From positions 1 through 43,644 of the forward strand of contig JAIKXR010000171.1 of assembly GCA_024683975.1 (NCBI GenBank): 43,644 nt of DNA, in the 5' to 3' direction. The stretch is from Paludibacteraceae bacterium (lineage in GTDB: Bacteria; Bacteroidota; Bacteroidia; Bacteroidales; Paludibacteraceae). Both the position numbers and the translations under genes were made by a program. Each line of letters starts with the position of its first letter. Position 1 is the first letter of the stretch. The notes beneath the pieces are model-generated. The model worked only from the letters and a program-made list of their open reading frames with translations. It searched no databases and was not told where the DNA came from. Of the stretch, positions 25,908 to 35,217 are shown piece by piece.

Positions 25908-27008
25908 ATGGGTCAGGACGCGAGAATATATGAACTGATTGACCGCATCCGTCTCCCTATGATCATAGGGATTGTCTTCTGCCACACCCATTTCTACAAA
26001 TACCTGTCCCCCGAAGAGCTGGATGTCGGTCTATGGGTTAACTACCCTGTGCTGAACGCCGTCATCTATGTCTGCTACTGGCTGGTCGGCAAGATATTCA
26101 CTCCCACTTTCTTCTTCCTGTCGGGTTATCTGTTCTTCCGCGAACACCAATTGAACAGCGATATTTATTCGGGCAAGATACGCCGCCGCGTGTGGTCGCT
26201 GTTGGTGCCGTACCTGATATGGAACGCGGTGCTGCTGGCGGTGATGTACGTCCAAGAGCGGTATATGGGTGGTACGAGCGAACGGATGGGACGGATTACC
26301 GACTACGGCTGGAAAGACTGGCTGTATGCGTTCTGGGACTGCACGCAGACGTGGTCGTGGACGGGCGTAGTGGGGCAGCCTGCCAACATACCGCTTTGGT
26401 TCCTGCGTGAGCTGATGATTCTGTCGGTGTTCTCGCCGTTGTTCTTCTGGTTGAGCCGTCTGCGCAAGCCGTGGGGGATTGTGCTTTTGGTGCTGGTGTA
26501 CGTATGTCCGTACCATCTGCCGCATCTACAGAACCTGTCAGTGTTCTGGTTCGGTATGGGCGTGTGGACGCAGCTGAACGGAGTGGATTTTGTTGGGTTT
26601 TCCGAGAGAGTGGCTGAAAAGTGCGTGACACCTTTTGCGTTTTTTGTCGGGATGTACGCAGCACTTAAGCGATATGCGCCGGAAGTGCCGTTGGATGCGG
26701 TGGTGGCAGGTATGCGTGTCACGGAGTTCCCGATACTGGTTGCCACAGTCAGCGCGGTTCTGCGCAAGACCTCGTGGCGGTTGCCTGAAAAGGTCAGCAG
26801 GAGCGCGTTCTTTGTGTACCTGAGCCATATTGTGCCGACCGCCGTACTGTGTACGCTGACTTGCCGGCTGCTGCCGCATACGGACGGGGTGCTGACCGTC
26901 GGCTATCTGGTCATTCCGTTTGCGGTGACAGGTGTGCTGGTACTCTGTTATATGGTTCTTGAGCGGTGGATGCCGCGCACGATGAGAGTGCTGACAGGCA
27001 GCCGGTAG
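25908..27008 (+). CDS. Acyltransferase 3 family membrane protein
   Basis: A 366-residue protein with about ten membrane segments. RIRLPMIIGIVFCHTHF near 13-29 holds the His-based motif of the acyltransferase-3 family (R-x10-H), TPTFFFLSGYLFF follows, and LLVPYLIWN near 96 and IPLWFLRELMIL near 162 are typical. The family adds acetyl or other acyl groups to LPS, capsule or other envelope sugars, so it could act on the surface glycan of this organism (inference). It lies in the high-G+C segment and converges with the phosphoethanolamine transferase gene, only four bases apart with no visible terminator between. Confidence 0.85.
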   Translation: MGQDARIYELIDRIRLPMIIGIVFCHTHFYKYLSPEELDVGLWVNYPVLNAVIYVCYWLVGKIFTPTFFFLSGYLFFREHQLNSDIYSGKIRRRVWSLLVPYLIWNAVLLAVMYVQERYMGGTSERMGRITDYGWKDWLYAFWDCTQTWSWTGVVGQPANIPLWFLRELMILSVFSPLFFWLSRLRKPWGIVLLVLVYVCPYHLPHLQNLSVFWFGMGVWTQLNGVDFVGFSERVAEKCVTPFAFFVGMYAALKRYAPEVPLDAVVAGMRVTEFPILVATVSAVLRKTSWRLPEKVSRSAFFVYLSHIVPTAVLCTLTCRLLPHTDGVLTVGYLVIPFAVTGVLVLCYMVLERWMPRTMRVLTGSR

Positions 27009-27012
27009 CGTA

Positions 27013-28530
27013 TTATTCGGGACTGAAGATATCGAAAGCGGGGCTGTGCCCTGTGGCTTCCATTCCAGCTGCCGAGAGAAGACTGTAGAAGAGATAATCC
27101 GTACGATAATGTTTCGTGCGGTTGTTTTTCAGTGCCGCCACCCTGTCGGGGAAGGTCTGCTCATACTTGTCGGAATACCAGACTAATGCGGCGGGGTACT
27201 TGGTTTCCTCTGCCCCTGCGGCGTGCAGCCAGTTTCCGTTCTCGCCGAGCGACTCGCCATGGTCGGAGAGGTAGAAAACGATGGCGTTGCGGCTGACGAA
27301 CAGCGAGATGACCGAATCAACAAACAAGTCCATGCTGACGACCGTGTTGTCGTATGAATTGACAATCGCAGCTGGGTCGTTCTGCGTCAGGACACGGTTG
27401 GTGATGACAGGGCGGAAACGCTCACACTGAGGAGGTACGTGGTTGTTGTAGTACCAGTGGGAGCCGATGGAATGGAACACATAGAGACGATGTGTCCCAT
27501 TCTGCTGCCGCATCAGTCCGTCCAAGGGGGCAAGAAGGTCCAGGTCATACCACGGGTGATAGACATAGACCGTTTTGGAGGCATTGGGGGCGATAACGGT
27601 GTCTGCTTCGAAGATAAAGGGTGCGTAGGTTCTTCCGTAGTCCTGGTTAGTGATCCAAGCTGTGGTGTAGCCCTGACGGGCGAAGCAGGTAATAAAGGAG
27701 TAGGATGTGTATGCCTTGCCTGGTGACAGGCTGTCAGCAGGGGTAAGGATATGCGGCACGCTTTCGGCGGTGCCCGTATATGGAGAAAAGATTGACGGCA
27801 GGCTGACCACATTGCTGCGGACTGACAGGCGGGGACATGTCTGACGCGGATAGCCGTTGAGACTCAAATGGTCAGCGCGGGTGCTTTCACCGATAATCAT
27901 CACTACATCCAATGAGTCGGGAGGACAGACTGACCGCAATTCAGGCACTTGACGGGGGAGGCTGACCGAGCGGCGGAGGGATATATAACGGCAGACGCTG
28001 CGTGCCACGTGGAGTGGGTAACGTTGGTTGGCACTGTGGTGCAGACGGCCGTTGCCCCAATACCAAGCGGCAAAAATCCCTATACTGACCAATAGAACGA
28101 CCCACGGATGAGAGATATCCCCTATACGCCAACGCCAGTGGACCCACAGAAAAGCGACAAGAAGCTGGAAAACAAACCATACAATGATTTGCCACGATAT
28201 GACCCCCGCCGCCTCGGCAGGATTGGTATGCAGCGCGGCATCAATGAGAGCGGGATTGAGTTTGGCGTGAAAAGCGACACGGTAATAAGCCATCACCGCT
28301 CCCAATCCGGCATACAAGGGCAGACCGACAGCTGCCACGTAGCGGTTGAGGGAAAGAACAGCGGCAATCGCCATCTGACCGACACTCAATGCAGCCACAT
28401 AGAGGAGGATAATCGCCGCACTTTTCCATCCATCCGTCTGGCTGTCAAGAAAATCAGGCAGAACGAAACAGAGCGTGTTCCATACGGCAACCGTCAGAAC
28501 CAGCCACAGGTATCGGAGCTGCCGAAACAT
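27013..28530 (-). CDS. Phosphoethanolamine transferase (sulfatase-fold, EptA/CptA-like)
   Basis: The start at 28530 (MFRQLRYLWLVLTV) is chosen because it lies 2 bases after the porZ stop and just before the first membrane segment; upstream in-frame codons run inside porZ. The 505-residue protein has about five N-terminal membrane segments (to ~155), then an alkaline-phosphatase/sulfatase domain. MIIGESTRADHLSLNGYPR at about 211-229 gives the nucleophile Thr (about 217), and FYLSDHGESLGENGNW near 422-437 the metal-binding Asp-His. The group transfers phosphoethanolamine to lipid A or core sugars at the outer face of the inner membrane. Which acceptor is used is unknown. It ends the greA-to-porZ operon. 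Confidence 0.88.
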   Translation of the reverse strand: MFRQLRYLWLVLTVAVWNTLCFVLPDFLDSQTDGWKSAAIILLYVAALSVGQMAIAAVLSLNRYVAAVGLPLYAGLGAVMAYYRVAFHAKLNPALIDAALHTNPAEAAGVISWQIIVWFVFQLLVAFLWVHWRWRIGDISHPWVVLLVSIGIFAAWYWGNGRLHHSANQRYPLHVARSVCRYISLRRSVSLPRQVPELRSVCPPDSLDVVMIIGESTRADHLSLNGYPRQTCPRLSVRSNVVSLPSIFSPYTGTAESVPHILTPADSLSPGKAYTSYSFITCFARQGYTTAWITNQDYGRTYAPFIFEADTVIAPNASKTVYVYHPWYDLDLLAPLDGLMRQQNGTHRLYVFHSIGSHWYYNNHVPPQCERFRPVITNRVLTQNDPAAIVNSYDNTVVSMDLFVDSVISLFVSRNAIVFYLSDHGESLGENGNWLHAAGAEETKYPAALVWYSDKYEQTFPDRVAALKNNRTKHYRTDYLFYSLLSAAGMEATGHSPAFDIFSPE

Positions 28531-28532
28531 GA

Positions 28533-30872
28533 CTAATGGATAATAAGAATCTTGACAACAGCGTGGTTGGCACCGTCCGCCGTGTTGCAGAAAGCGGTAT
28601 AGACTCCCGATGCGACGCGTTGCCCGTTGCCGTTCTTGCCGTCCCAGACCGCCAGACCACCGTTGCTGCGTGTCTGGCATACAAGGTTTCCGCCGTTATC
28701 CACAATCTTGACAACCGTTTCCTCCATCAGACCGGCAATTGTGATGACACCCTCATACCCTGGACGCACGGGGTTGGGGTAGGCATAGAGGTTCTCGTCC
28801 GTGAACCGCTCCTCCGCCTCTGTCGCATCGCCTTGATAAGAAACCAGTCCGGCTCCTGTCCCTACAAACACCTTTCCCGATTGTGGATCGATGGCAACAG
28901 ACAGAATCTGGTTGGAGGGCAGTGGCGAATTGTCGGTGGTGAAATGTTCAAGCGTTTCTTGTCCGTCTTCGGAAACGAGGTACAGACCCGAACTCTCCGT
29001 ACCCATCCATTTGCGGTTGGCACCGTCCACAGCGATGGCGTTGATACGTTCTGTTCCTAACAGGTAGTCTGCGAGGTTGGTGCCGTCGTTGCGGGGAATC
29101 TTCACGCGGGTACAACTGTTGGAACTGCGGAAATCGACTTTGGCAGGGATGATGAAGAAACCTTCGTCCACCGTCACCCATAGGTCATTATTCAAGTCCT
29201 GCACCACGGCATATATGGCGGACGGAGAAATCGTTTTGCCGTCCTGATCGACGAAGGAGGTGGTGAAATACGTGTTGTCATCTCCTTGGTAGAAAGGCGT
29301 ATGGTTGTCGTCATAGAGAATCAGTCCGGGGGTGTAGCGCACGTAGGGAATCCATTTCCAGTTGCTGTGGCGGCGGTCGATAAACATCTCTCCGCCTGTT
29401 ACGAGAGGGAACGTGATTCCGTCATTAGTGACAAAACCGTACTTGTTCCACGTTGTCGCACCCTGTTCTCTGCCTGTCAGTAGTTGTTGAGGCGAGATGA
29501 CATGCAACGGTTCGTTGATACCCATGTTCAGAACCCACAGATTACCTTCAGAGTCAAACATTGCTGCATCCGTGCGGATGTAGAGAAACGGGTCGGCTGT
29601 TACAGCGAGCGTTTGGAGCGGACTGTTGAGGTGGTTGTACCATCTTACGAGCTGGTTGTTCAAGAACTCATACATACCTGTTCCGTAACTGGTTACGATG
29701 AAATGTTCTTTGTCAAATGGATCTACCGCCACGTTCATAAAGTCAAGCACCCAAGTACCTGTCTGGCTTTTAACCGTTTCGGTTTCTATGTTCGTCCACG
29801 TGTCGGCAGCAATGTCATAAATCATCACATAGCCTGCCCGGAATTCCTGTACAGACCATCTTGCTCCGGGAACGACATAGAGGCGGTTGTTGACCACTTT
29901 CATCCGATATGGGATATTGACCGCCGGTCCTTCGGGGATAAAAGTCTGTGTACCTTCGGAATCGTGGCGCACCACTCCAAAATATCCTGCTGCATACCAT
30001 AGTGTTCCGTTGTCGTTCTGTACATCAAGAATATAGTACGGAGATGCAATGGTGTTCAATCCGCTCCCCTCTATATACTCTATCAGAGCCGAGCCACCGT
30101 GCAGCAGGTACAGATGTTGTGCTGTGGGTTTGATGTGCAGGAATTTCATTTCGGGTGCGATTGGCTGCCATCCTGCTTGGACCCGGAGATGGAGTACACT
30201 GTCAGCTAGGATATATAGACGGTTGTTAAAGACGGCGATATCATTGTATGATTCTGCCGGTATGGGTCGGGAACTGTTCCATACATTGAAGTCGAGCAGG
30301 TTGGCGTTTTTGTCCGCCGCATAGACGCGGTCACTTGCCAGTGCATAGGCAGAGTCTTCGCTGCAACAGACAGCACGCACATCCACTTCCGTCCCTTCAT
30401 CGCCTATGTAGTATGTGTCCAGTATTTCCTGTTTGCGTATATTGACAGCAACAACGCCGAAAGGCATCGCGAGATAGGCTTTGCCATCGTGTATGGTCAG
30501 TGAATTGGCTTTTTTGGAGGCACTCATCTGCTTCATCTGCAGATCGGAGAGCGCGGATATTCTGCCGTCCTTAACGAAGTCGATCAGTCCGTCTTCATAC
30601 AGGACGATGAGCGAGCGGCTTTGTATGTCGTAACCTATGTGCGCGATACCGGCACCATGAAAACCGTCCTGCTTGGAGTAGCATGTCATCTGTCCGGTCG
30701 CTTTGTCCACACGGATGAGTCCGCTTCCAGCCAAAGCATATATGTCATCGCCTGTATCGGCTATTTCCGTAACAACGCCGTAGGCTATATGCGACTGCCA
30801 AGTGTGCATACCTCTGTCAGCACGCACCGACAGGCACATTGTCAACAGCAATATCAATACTGCCCTTTTCAT
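28533..30872 (-). CDS. porZ: Type IX secretion system protein PorZ
   Basis: The 779-residue protein matches PorZ of P. gingivalis in length (~776) and plan: a signal peptide (residues 1-18), two seven-bladed beta-propeller-type regions (repeated W-x-V/G-T blades such as DLWVTVDEGFF, RKWMGTESSGLYLVS), and a C-terminal T9SS-type domain (about 690-779) beginning YAYPNPVRPGYEG. In P. gingivalis PorZ is part of the attachment complex and binds A-LPS to hand it to the sortase PorU. It overlaps rdgB by ATGA and is followed 2 bases later by the phosphoethanolamine transferase, fitting a link to LPS. Other T9SS core genes are not in this window. Confidence 0.87.
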   Translation of the reverse strand: MKRAVLILLLTMCLSVRADRGMHTWQSHIAYGVVTEIADTGDDIYALAGSGLIRVDKATGQMTCYSKQDGFHGAGIAHIGYDIQSRSLIVLYEDGLIDFVKDGRISALSDLQMKQMSASKKANSLTIHDGKAYLAMPFGVVAVNIRKQEILDTYYIGDEGTEVDVRAVCCSEDSAYALASDRVYAADKNANLLDFNVWNSSRPIPAESYNDIAVFNNRLYILADSVLHLRVQAGWQPIAPEMKFLHIKPTAQHLYLLHGGSALIEYIEGSGLNTIASPYYILDVQNDNGTLWYAAGYFGVVRHDSEGTQTFIPEGPAVNIPYRMKVVNNRLYVVPGARWSVQEFRAGYVMIYDIAADTWTNIETETVKSQTGTWVLDFMNVAVDPFDKEHFIVTSYGTGMYEFLNNQLVRWYNHLNSPLQTLAVTADPFLYIRTDAAMFDSEGNLWVLNMGINEPLHVISPQQLLTGREQGATTWNKYGFVTNDGITFPLVTGGEMFIDRRHSNWKWIPYVRYTPGLILYDDNHTPFYQGDDNTYFTTSFVDQDGKTISPSAIYAVVQDLNNDLWVTVDEGFFIIPAKVDFRSSNSCTRVKIPRNDGTNLADYLLGTERINAIAVDGANRKWMGTESSGLYLVSEDGQETLEHFTTDNSPLPSNQILSVAIDPQSGKVFVGTGAGLVSYQGDATEAEERFTDENLYAYPNPVRPGYEGVITIAGLMEETVVKIVDNGGNLVCQTRSNGGLAVWDGKNGNGQRVASGVYTAFCNTADGANHAVVKILIIH

Positions 30873-31486
30873 AGTATCATACTCAGTTGTTGCACCGCTC
30901 TTGCACGGTGACTGATAGAGTTCTTGGTTTCTGCGGGAAGTTCGGCAAAAGTCTTGTCATATCCTTCAGGAATGAACAGTGAGTCATACCCGAAACCGCC
31001 GTCCCCTCTTTCCTCCTCTGCCATTCGCCCTTCCACTTTTCCTTCCACTTGCGCTGCAACAGGTTCATTCTCTGTCCCTGCATTGTCTTTCTCCATAATC
31101 AGCGTGATCACCGTTCTGAACCTTGCCGAACGGTCTGTTTTGCCGCGAAGCAGGTGAAGTGCTTTTTGTCTGTTGGCTGCGTCGTTATGGTCGTCTCCTG
31201 CCCACCGGGCTGTGCGTACTCCTGGCTGGTTATTGAGTGTGCGTATTTCCAACCCGGTATCGTCAGCAAACACGCCGTCTATCGTAACCGATTGCGGGTG
31301 GCTGTTTATGTACTCCCATATTGTGCGTGCTTTAAGCAGCGAGTTGTCCTCCAACGTCTTGCCGGTCTCTTCTATGTCACCAAAAAAACCTATATCACGA
31401 AGCGACAATAAAACACAAGTTGAAGGAAGTATTTTCCTTACTTCCTCCAACTTGTGCGCATTATTGGTGGCAAACACCAAATTCAT
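30869..31486 (-). CDS. rdgB: Non-canonical purine NTP pyrophosphatase (RdgB/HAM1)
   Basis: The enzyme hydrolyses ITP, dITP and XTP to keep deaminated purines out of nucleic acids. The 205-residue protein starts LVFATNNAHKLEEVRKIL (substrate loop), has FADDTGLEIRTLNNQPGVRTARWAG near 74-98, and GFGYDSLFIPEGYDKTFAEL with the closing KNSISHRARAVQQL. All family hallmarks are present. It overlaps aspA by one base and porZ by four (ATGA), so it sits firmly inside the operon. Confidence 0.95.
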   Translation of the reverse strand: MNLVFATNNAHKLEEVRKILPSTCVLLSLRDIGFFGDIEETGKTLEDNSLLKARTIWEYINSHPQSVTIDGVFADDTGLEIRTLNNQPGVRTARWAGDDHNDAANRQKALHLLRGKTDRSARFRTVITLIMEKDNAGTENEPVAAQVEGKVEGRMAEEERGDGGFGYDSLFIPEGYDKTFAELPAETKNSISHRARAVQQLSMIL

Positions 31487-32916
31487 TATCGTCTGGGCTT
31501 GATGTTCAGTTTGACGGGGCGAATCATATTCTCCGGCGACAGGATAGTGTCCAATTCCTCTTTGGTCAGTATGCCGTGCTCAAGAACCAGTTCATATACT
31601 CCCTTGCCCGTTGCCATCGCTTCTTTGGCTATTTTTGTTGAGTTCTTATAGCCGATAATCGGGTTCAGTGCGGTTACTATGCCAATCGAACCGGTAATGT
31701 AGTTACGGCAGCGTTCTTCGTTGGCTTTGATGCCGTCCACGCAATACTTGCGCATTACGTCAAAACCGTTCATCATTATCTCCGCGCTCTCGAAGCAGCA
31801 TTGTGCCATAGTCGGTTCCATTGCGTTGAGTTCCATCTGGGCGGCTTCGTTGCACATGGCTACACAAAGGTCATTACCAATAACTTTGTATGAGATTTGG
31901 TTCATCACTTCAGGAATAACCGGATTAACCTTGCCTGGCATAATCGAACTGCCGGGCTGGCGGGCAGGAAGGTCAATTTCGTGCAATCCGCACTTTGGAC
32001 CTGATCCTAACAGACGCAGGTCATTGCTGATTTTGTTCATCTTGGTGGCTATACGGCGCAGTACGCTTGAATAGCCAACCATGCAACTGGTATCGCTTGT
32101 TGCGGCTACCAAGTCGTCTGCCAAGCGGACATTCCAACCGGTAACCTCTGCCATCGCTTTGACACATTTCTCTGCATATCCCGGTTCAGAGCATATACCA
32201 GTTCCTATAGCGGTAGCACCCATATTGACGGTCAGGAACTCTTCGGCAGCATCGTCCAAATGCTTGATCTCGTCACGCAAAATTGAAGCAAAAGCACCAA
32301 AAGTCTGTCCCAAAGTCATCGGTACGGCATCCTCTAACTGCGTACGACCCATCTTCAGCACGTTCTTGAACTCTTCAGCTTTCTTCTGGAAAGCGTCGAT
32401 GAGCATCTGGTAGTGTTTTTTGTACTCCAAATGTGTGGCATACAACCCCATGTGAATAGCTGCCGGATAAGCATCGTTAGTCGATTGGCTGCAATTGACG
32501 TGGTCGTTAGGGGAGCAGTATTGATACTCTCCAGCCTCGTGACCCATTATCTGCAATGCACGATTGGCTATCACCTCGTTGGCATTCATATTGGTGGTTG
32601 TACCTGCACCACCTTGAATCATATCCACAGGGAACTGGTCATGGTGTTTGCCTGCAAGTATCTCTTCGCATGCCTGTTTGATGCCGCGGAACTGCTCATC
32701 AGTCAGCAATCCTAGTTCGTGGTTCGCCATCGCCGCACCCAGTTTGGTGTATGCCAGACCGTTGATGAAAGCAGGATAGTCTTGCAACTTGAACTTCGAT
32801 ATTGGGAAGTTCTCAATACCACGCTGCGTTTGTACACCATACAGAGCCTCTACAGGGATCTGCAATTCTCCAATCAAATCGCTCTCTGAGCGAGTCTTTC
32901 CGGAAAACTTTTCCAT
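31486..32916 (-). CDS. aspA: Aspartate ammonia-lyase
   Basis: AspA converts aspartate to fumarate and ammonia, feeding fumarate respiration in anaerobes. The 476-residue protein shows TRSESDLIGELQIPVEALYG at the start, NMNANEVIANRAL near 112-124, NDHVNCSQSTNDAYPAA near 137 and the fumarase/aspartase signature GSSIMPGKVNPVIPEVMNQI near 320. The length fits AspA rather than fumarase C. It is preceded by the HIT gene (28 bases) and overlaps rdgB by one base. Confidence 0.95.
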   Translation of the reverse strand: MEKFSGKTRSESDLIGELQIPVEALYGVQTQRGIENFPISKFKLQDYPAFINGLAYTKLGAAMANHELGLLTDEQFRGIKQACEEILAGKHHDQFPVDMIQGGAGTTTNMNANEVIANRALQIMGHEAGEYQYCSPNDHVNCSQSTNDAYPAAIHMGLYATHLEYKKHYQMLIDAFQKKAEEFKNVLKMGRTQLEDAVPMTLGQTFGAFASILRDEIKHLDDAAEEFLTVNMGATAIGTGICSEPGYAEKCVKAMAEVTGWNVRLADDLVAATSDTSCMVGYSSVLRRIATKMNKISNDLRLLGSGPKCGLHEIDLPARQPGSSIMPGKVNPVIPEVMNQISYKVIGNDLCVAMCNEAAQMELNAMEPTMAQCCFESAEIMMNGFDVMRKYCVDGIKANEERCRNYITGSIGIVTALNPIIGYKNSTKIAKEAMATGKGVYELVLEHGILTKEELDTILSPENMIRPVKLNIKPRR

Positions 32917-32944
32917 AGTATTAAAATATTTAATTATCGGTTAT

Positions 32945-33355
32945 TCACTTTTCACTTTCTATTGCTTCTGCTATTGAGTTGGCTATCGTACACATCTCTT
33001 CCGGACTTAATTGCAGTTTAGGGTTGCTGAACAGCATATCCGTCTCTTTCTTCAGCGGTACAAGGTGTATATGTACGTGATTCACTTCCATCCCTAATAC
33101 AGCCACGCCTACACGTTTGCAGCCGGTTGCGGCTTTTATTCCGTGTGCCACTTTTTTGGCAAAAACCATCATCCCGCCGAGCAACTTGTCGTCCAAGTCG
33201 AAAATGTAGTCCGATTCGGGTTCAGGCAACTTAGGCACAACCAGTGTGTGTCCCTTGACTAACGGGTTGATGTCCAAAAACGCATAAAAGCGGTCATCTT
33301 CCGCAACCTTGTAACTTGGTATTTCTCCGTTGATGATTTTAGTGAAGATAGTCAT
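32945..33355 (-). CDS. HIT family nucleotide-binding protein
   Basis: A 136-residue histidine-triad protein: FTKIINGEIPSYKVAEDDRFYAF at the start and the active-site NHVHIHLVPL near 92-101, whose central histidine would carry the nucleotidyl intermediate. HINT-type proteins hydrolyse adenosine phosphoramidates and related compounds. It lies between greA (42 bases) and aspA (28 bases) in the same minus-strand run. Specific substrate unknown. Confidence 0.93.
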   Translation of the reverse strand: MTIFTKIINGEIPSYKVAEDDRFYAFLDINPLVKGHTLVVPKLPEPESDYIFDLDDKLLGGMMVFAKKVAHGIKAATGCKRVGVAVLGMEVNHVHIHLVPLKKETDMLFSNPKLQLSPEEMCTIANSIAEAIESEK

Positions 33356-33397
33356 AATATTCTTTTGTTTGTCAGGCTATTCGCCTATTGGTAAATC

Positions 33398-33868
33398 TTA
33401 CAAACTAATCTCTAATATCTCGAACTCCATTTTACCTGCCGGTACTTGTACTTCGGCCACATCGCCCACTTTCTTGCCCATCAGACCTTTGGCTATAGGT
33501 GTAGTCACGGCTATCTTGCCTTCTCTGATGTTGGCTTCGCCCTCTGTGACAAGCTGATAAGTCTTTTCCGCGCCGTTCTTGGTGTTTCTGACTCGCACTT
33601 TGGTCAATATTTGTACCTCATCTGTCTTTATCGTTGAGGTGTCTAAAATACGTGCATCTATTATTTTCGCCTTCAGCAATGCTATTTTGCTCTCCAAGTG
33701 TCCCTGTTCTTCTTTTGCCGCATCGTACTCAGCGTTCTCGCTCAAGTCACCTTTTTCGCGTGCCTCCGCTATAGCTGCTATCACGCGGGGACGTTCTGTT
33801 CCCTCTAAAAAGCGAAGCTCATCTTTCAGCTTCTGCAATCCTTCTGCTGTTATGTATGTTACTGCCAT
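33398..33868 (-). CDS. greA: Transcription elongation factor GreA
   Basis: GreA rescues backtracked RNA polymerase by stimulating cleavage of the nascent RNA. The 156-residue protein has the N-terminal coiled coil with the acidic tip (EAREKGDLSENAEYDAAKE near 35-53) and the C-terminal FKBP-like domain ending in PIAKGLMGKKVGDVAEVQVP. It is the first gene of the operon greA-HIT-aspA-rdgB-porZ-phosphoethanolamine transferase. No exact promoter was found upstream; a possible 22-codon reading frame (33899-33967) precedes it. Confidence 0.96.
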   Translation of the reverse strand: MAVTYITAEGLQKLKDELRFLEGTERPRVIAAIAEAREKGDLSENAEYDAAKEEQGHLESKIALLKAKIIDARILDTSTIKTDEVQILTKVRVRNTKNGAEKTYQLVTEGEANIREGKIAVTTPIAKGLMGKKVGDVAEVQVPAGKMEFEILEISL

Positions 33869-33898
33869 AATATTTAGAGTGTTGTTTTTTTGTGTTTG

Positions 33899-33967
33899 TT
33901 ATAGTCTTTGTGTAAGTTCTTTCCAGCGGGTCAAATCAGGCTCGCTGATAATATGAAAACCCCACAT
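33899..33967 (-). other. Possible 22-residue leader ORF upstream of greA
   Basis: ATG at 33967 to TAA at 33899 encodes a 22-residue peptide (MWGFHIISEPDLTRWKELTQ and two more). It sits between the terminator hairpin at 33978-34008 and greA, ending 30 bases before the greA ATG. The composition is protein-like, but length alone cannot show that it is translated. It could also be the remnant of a lost gene. Confidence 0.2.
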
Positions 33968-33973
33968 AATCTA

Positions 33974-34008
33974 TAAAACATCAGGAAACCTCTTTTGTCT
34001 CCTGATGT
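33974..34008 (-). terminator. Terminator after the C10 protease gene
   Basis: A perfect 9-base stem, ACATCAGGA (33978-33986) with TCCTGATGT (34000-34008), loop of 13, followed on the minus strand by TTTATAG. It lies 33 bases after the protease stop and separates it from the greA operon. Confidence 0.75.
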
Positions 34009-34041
34009 ATAATTAATAAGTGAGGCTTTGACTTGTCTCTC

Positions 34042-35187
34042 TTATTGAGCAATGAATTTCTTGCCGTCTTGTATGTACAACTGACCGCGAACAGGTTCGC
34101 TTACTTCGCGCCCCATCACGTCACGTATCCTGCCGTCTTTCAAAGCCTCACGCATCTCCTCCAAACCGGTAGGACCATTAGGCTCCAAGTACAAAATGAC
34201 ATTCAGCGATGAGTAGTTCGAACGGTCCATGTTGCCAGTAATCCTGTACCAGCCGTTACCGGAACCGCCCCAACCAAAATTGAAGTGGAAATAAGGCGCT
34301 ACCAAGTCGTTGTCGCCCTCCAATGTCACGTAACCGTCAATAACATATGCATGGAACGCGTCATCTTGATTGTCTTTGTTGTTGAAACCATCGCAATAAA
34401 CGGGACGACCGACATCAAACTCTCCTATCAAATCTGTCTTAAATGTACCCTTGGTAACCAAATCCTCTACACGCAACAACTCCAATGTGTTCTTATAGTT
34501 AAAGTACTGACGGAACACCTTGGGAACATTAGTGCTGGTCGAACCGCTACCATCAACACCATAGTTCATATGCACGCCCACGCCACAAGCCAGCATCAGG
34601 TCAGCCACCGCATTCTGCTCTTCTTCTGTCTCTATATATTCACCTTCAGATGCTATGATACCCGAGTACTTGGGTTTCATATTAGCCCAGTCAAAAGAGT
34701 GACCCGTATAGGTGTAAGTCACCTTTTCACCAACATTGCCGGGAGTATAACTCACTTCCGCATCATTGCAAGTCTTGGGCCACTGCCAATAGCGGGCAAT
34801 CATAGCCATAGCCGTTGCCACACAACCTGTTGCACAATGTTTGCCGCCTATTGTCGGTGTCATATTAAAGTAAGGTTTGCTTTGGTTGTACTCAATCTCC
34901 CCCAGTAACGGACCTACCGAATCTTTTACAGGAAGTGGAAAAGCAGCTGTTTGTTCTGCTCCGGCAGGAGCTTGGATTATCTCTATCGGATGTCCCAAGA
35001 AGAATAAGTCAGAGATGTTCTGTTCAGTGAGAACACCTTCCGTAGAAAAGCCTGCCAATTCTCCAGTAGAGTCCAATATTACATAACCGCCCCCTGCGCG
35101 ATTGTAGGCACGAAGCACTTCGTCTGGTTCAGTCGCACACAACACAACCGATGCCAGCAAACCAACAAAAAGGAAAAATTTTTTCAT
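34042..35187 (-). CDS. Secreted C10 family cysteine protease (streptopain-like) with C-terminal tail
   Basis: The start at 35187 (MKKFFLFVGLLASVVLCA) is set by the signal peptide and by the promoter at 35218-35249, which excludes the upstream in-frame codon at 35220. The 381-residue protein has a short pro-region, then the papain-like C10 core: the catalytic Cys in HCATGCVATAMAM (Cys about 122), DAFHAYVIDGY with the catalytic His (about 279), and FNFGWGGSGNGWYRI. The family includes streptopain and interpain A, secreted virulence proteases. The C-terminal ~40 residues (GLEEMREALKDGRIRDVMG, ending GQLYIQDGKKFIAQ) resemble a short T9SS-type sorting tail. Activity against host proteins is not shown. 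Confidence 0.9.
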   Translation of the reverse strand: MKKFFLFVGLLASVVLCATEPDEVLRAYNRAGGGYVILDSTGELAGFSTEGVLTEQNISDLFFLGHPIEIIQAPAGAEQTAAFPLPVKDSVGPLLGEIEYNQSKPYFNMTPTIGGKHCATGCVATAMAMIARYWQWPKTCNDAEVSYTPGNVGEKVTYTYTGHSFDWANMKPKYSGIIASEGEYIETEEEQNAVADLMLACGVGVHMNYGVDGSGSTSTNVPKVFRQYFNYKNTLELLRVEDLVTKGTFKTDLIGEFDVGRPVYCDGFNNKDNQDDAFHAYVIDGYVTLEGDNDLVAPYFHFNFGWGGSGNGWYRITGNMDRSNYSSLNVILYLEPNGPTGLEEMREALKDGRIRDVMGREVSEPVRGQLYIQDGKKFIAQ

Positions 35188-35217
35188 TGTTCTTAACGTT
35201 TTTAGATAATAACGCCG

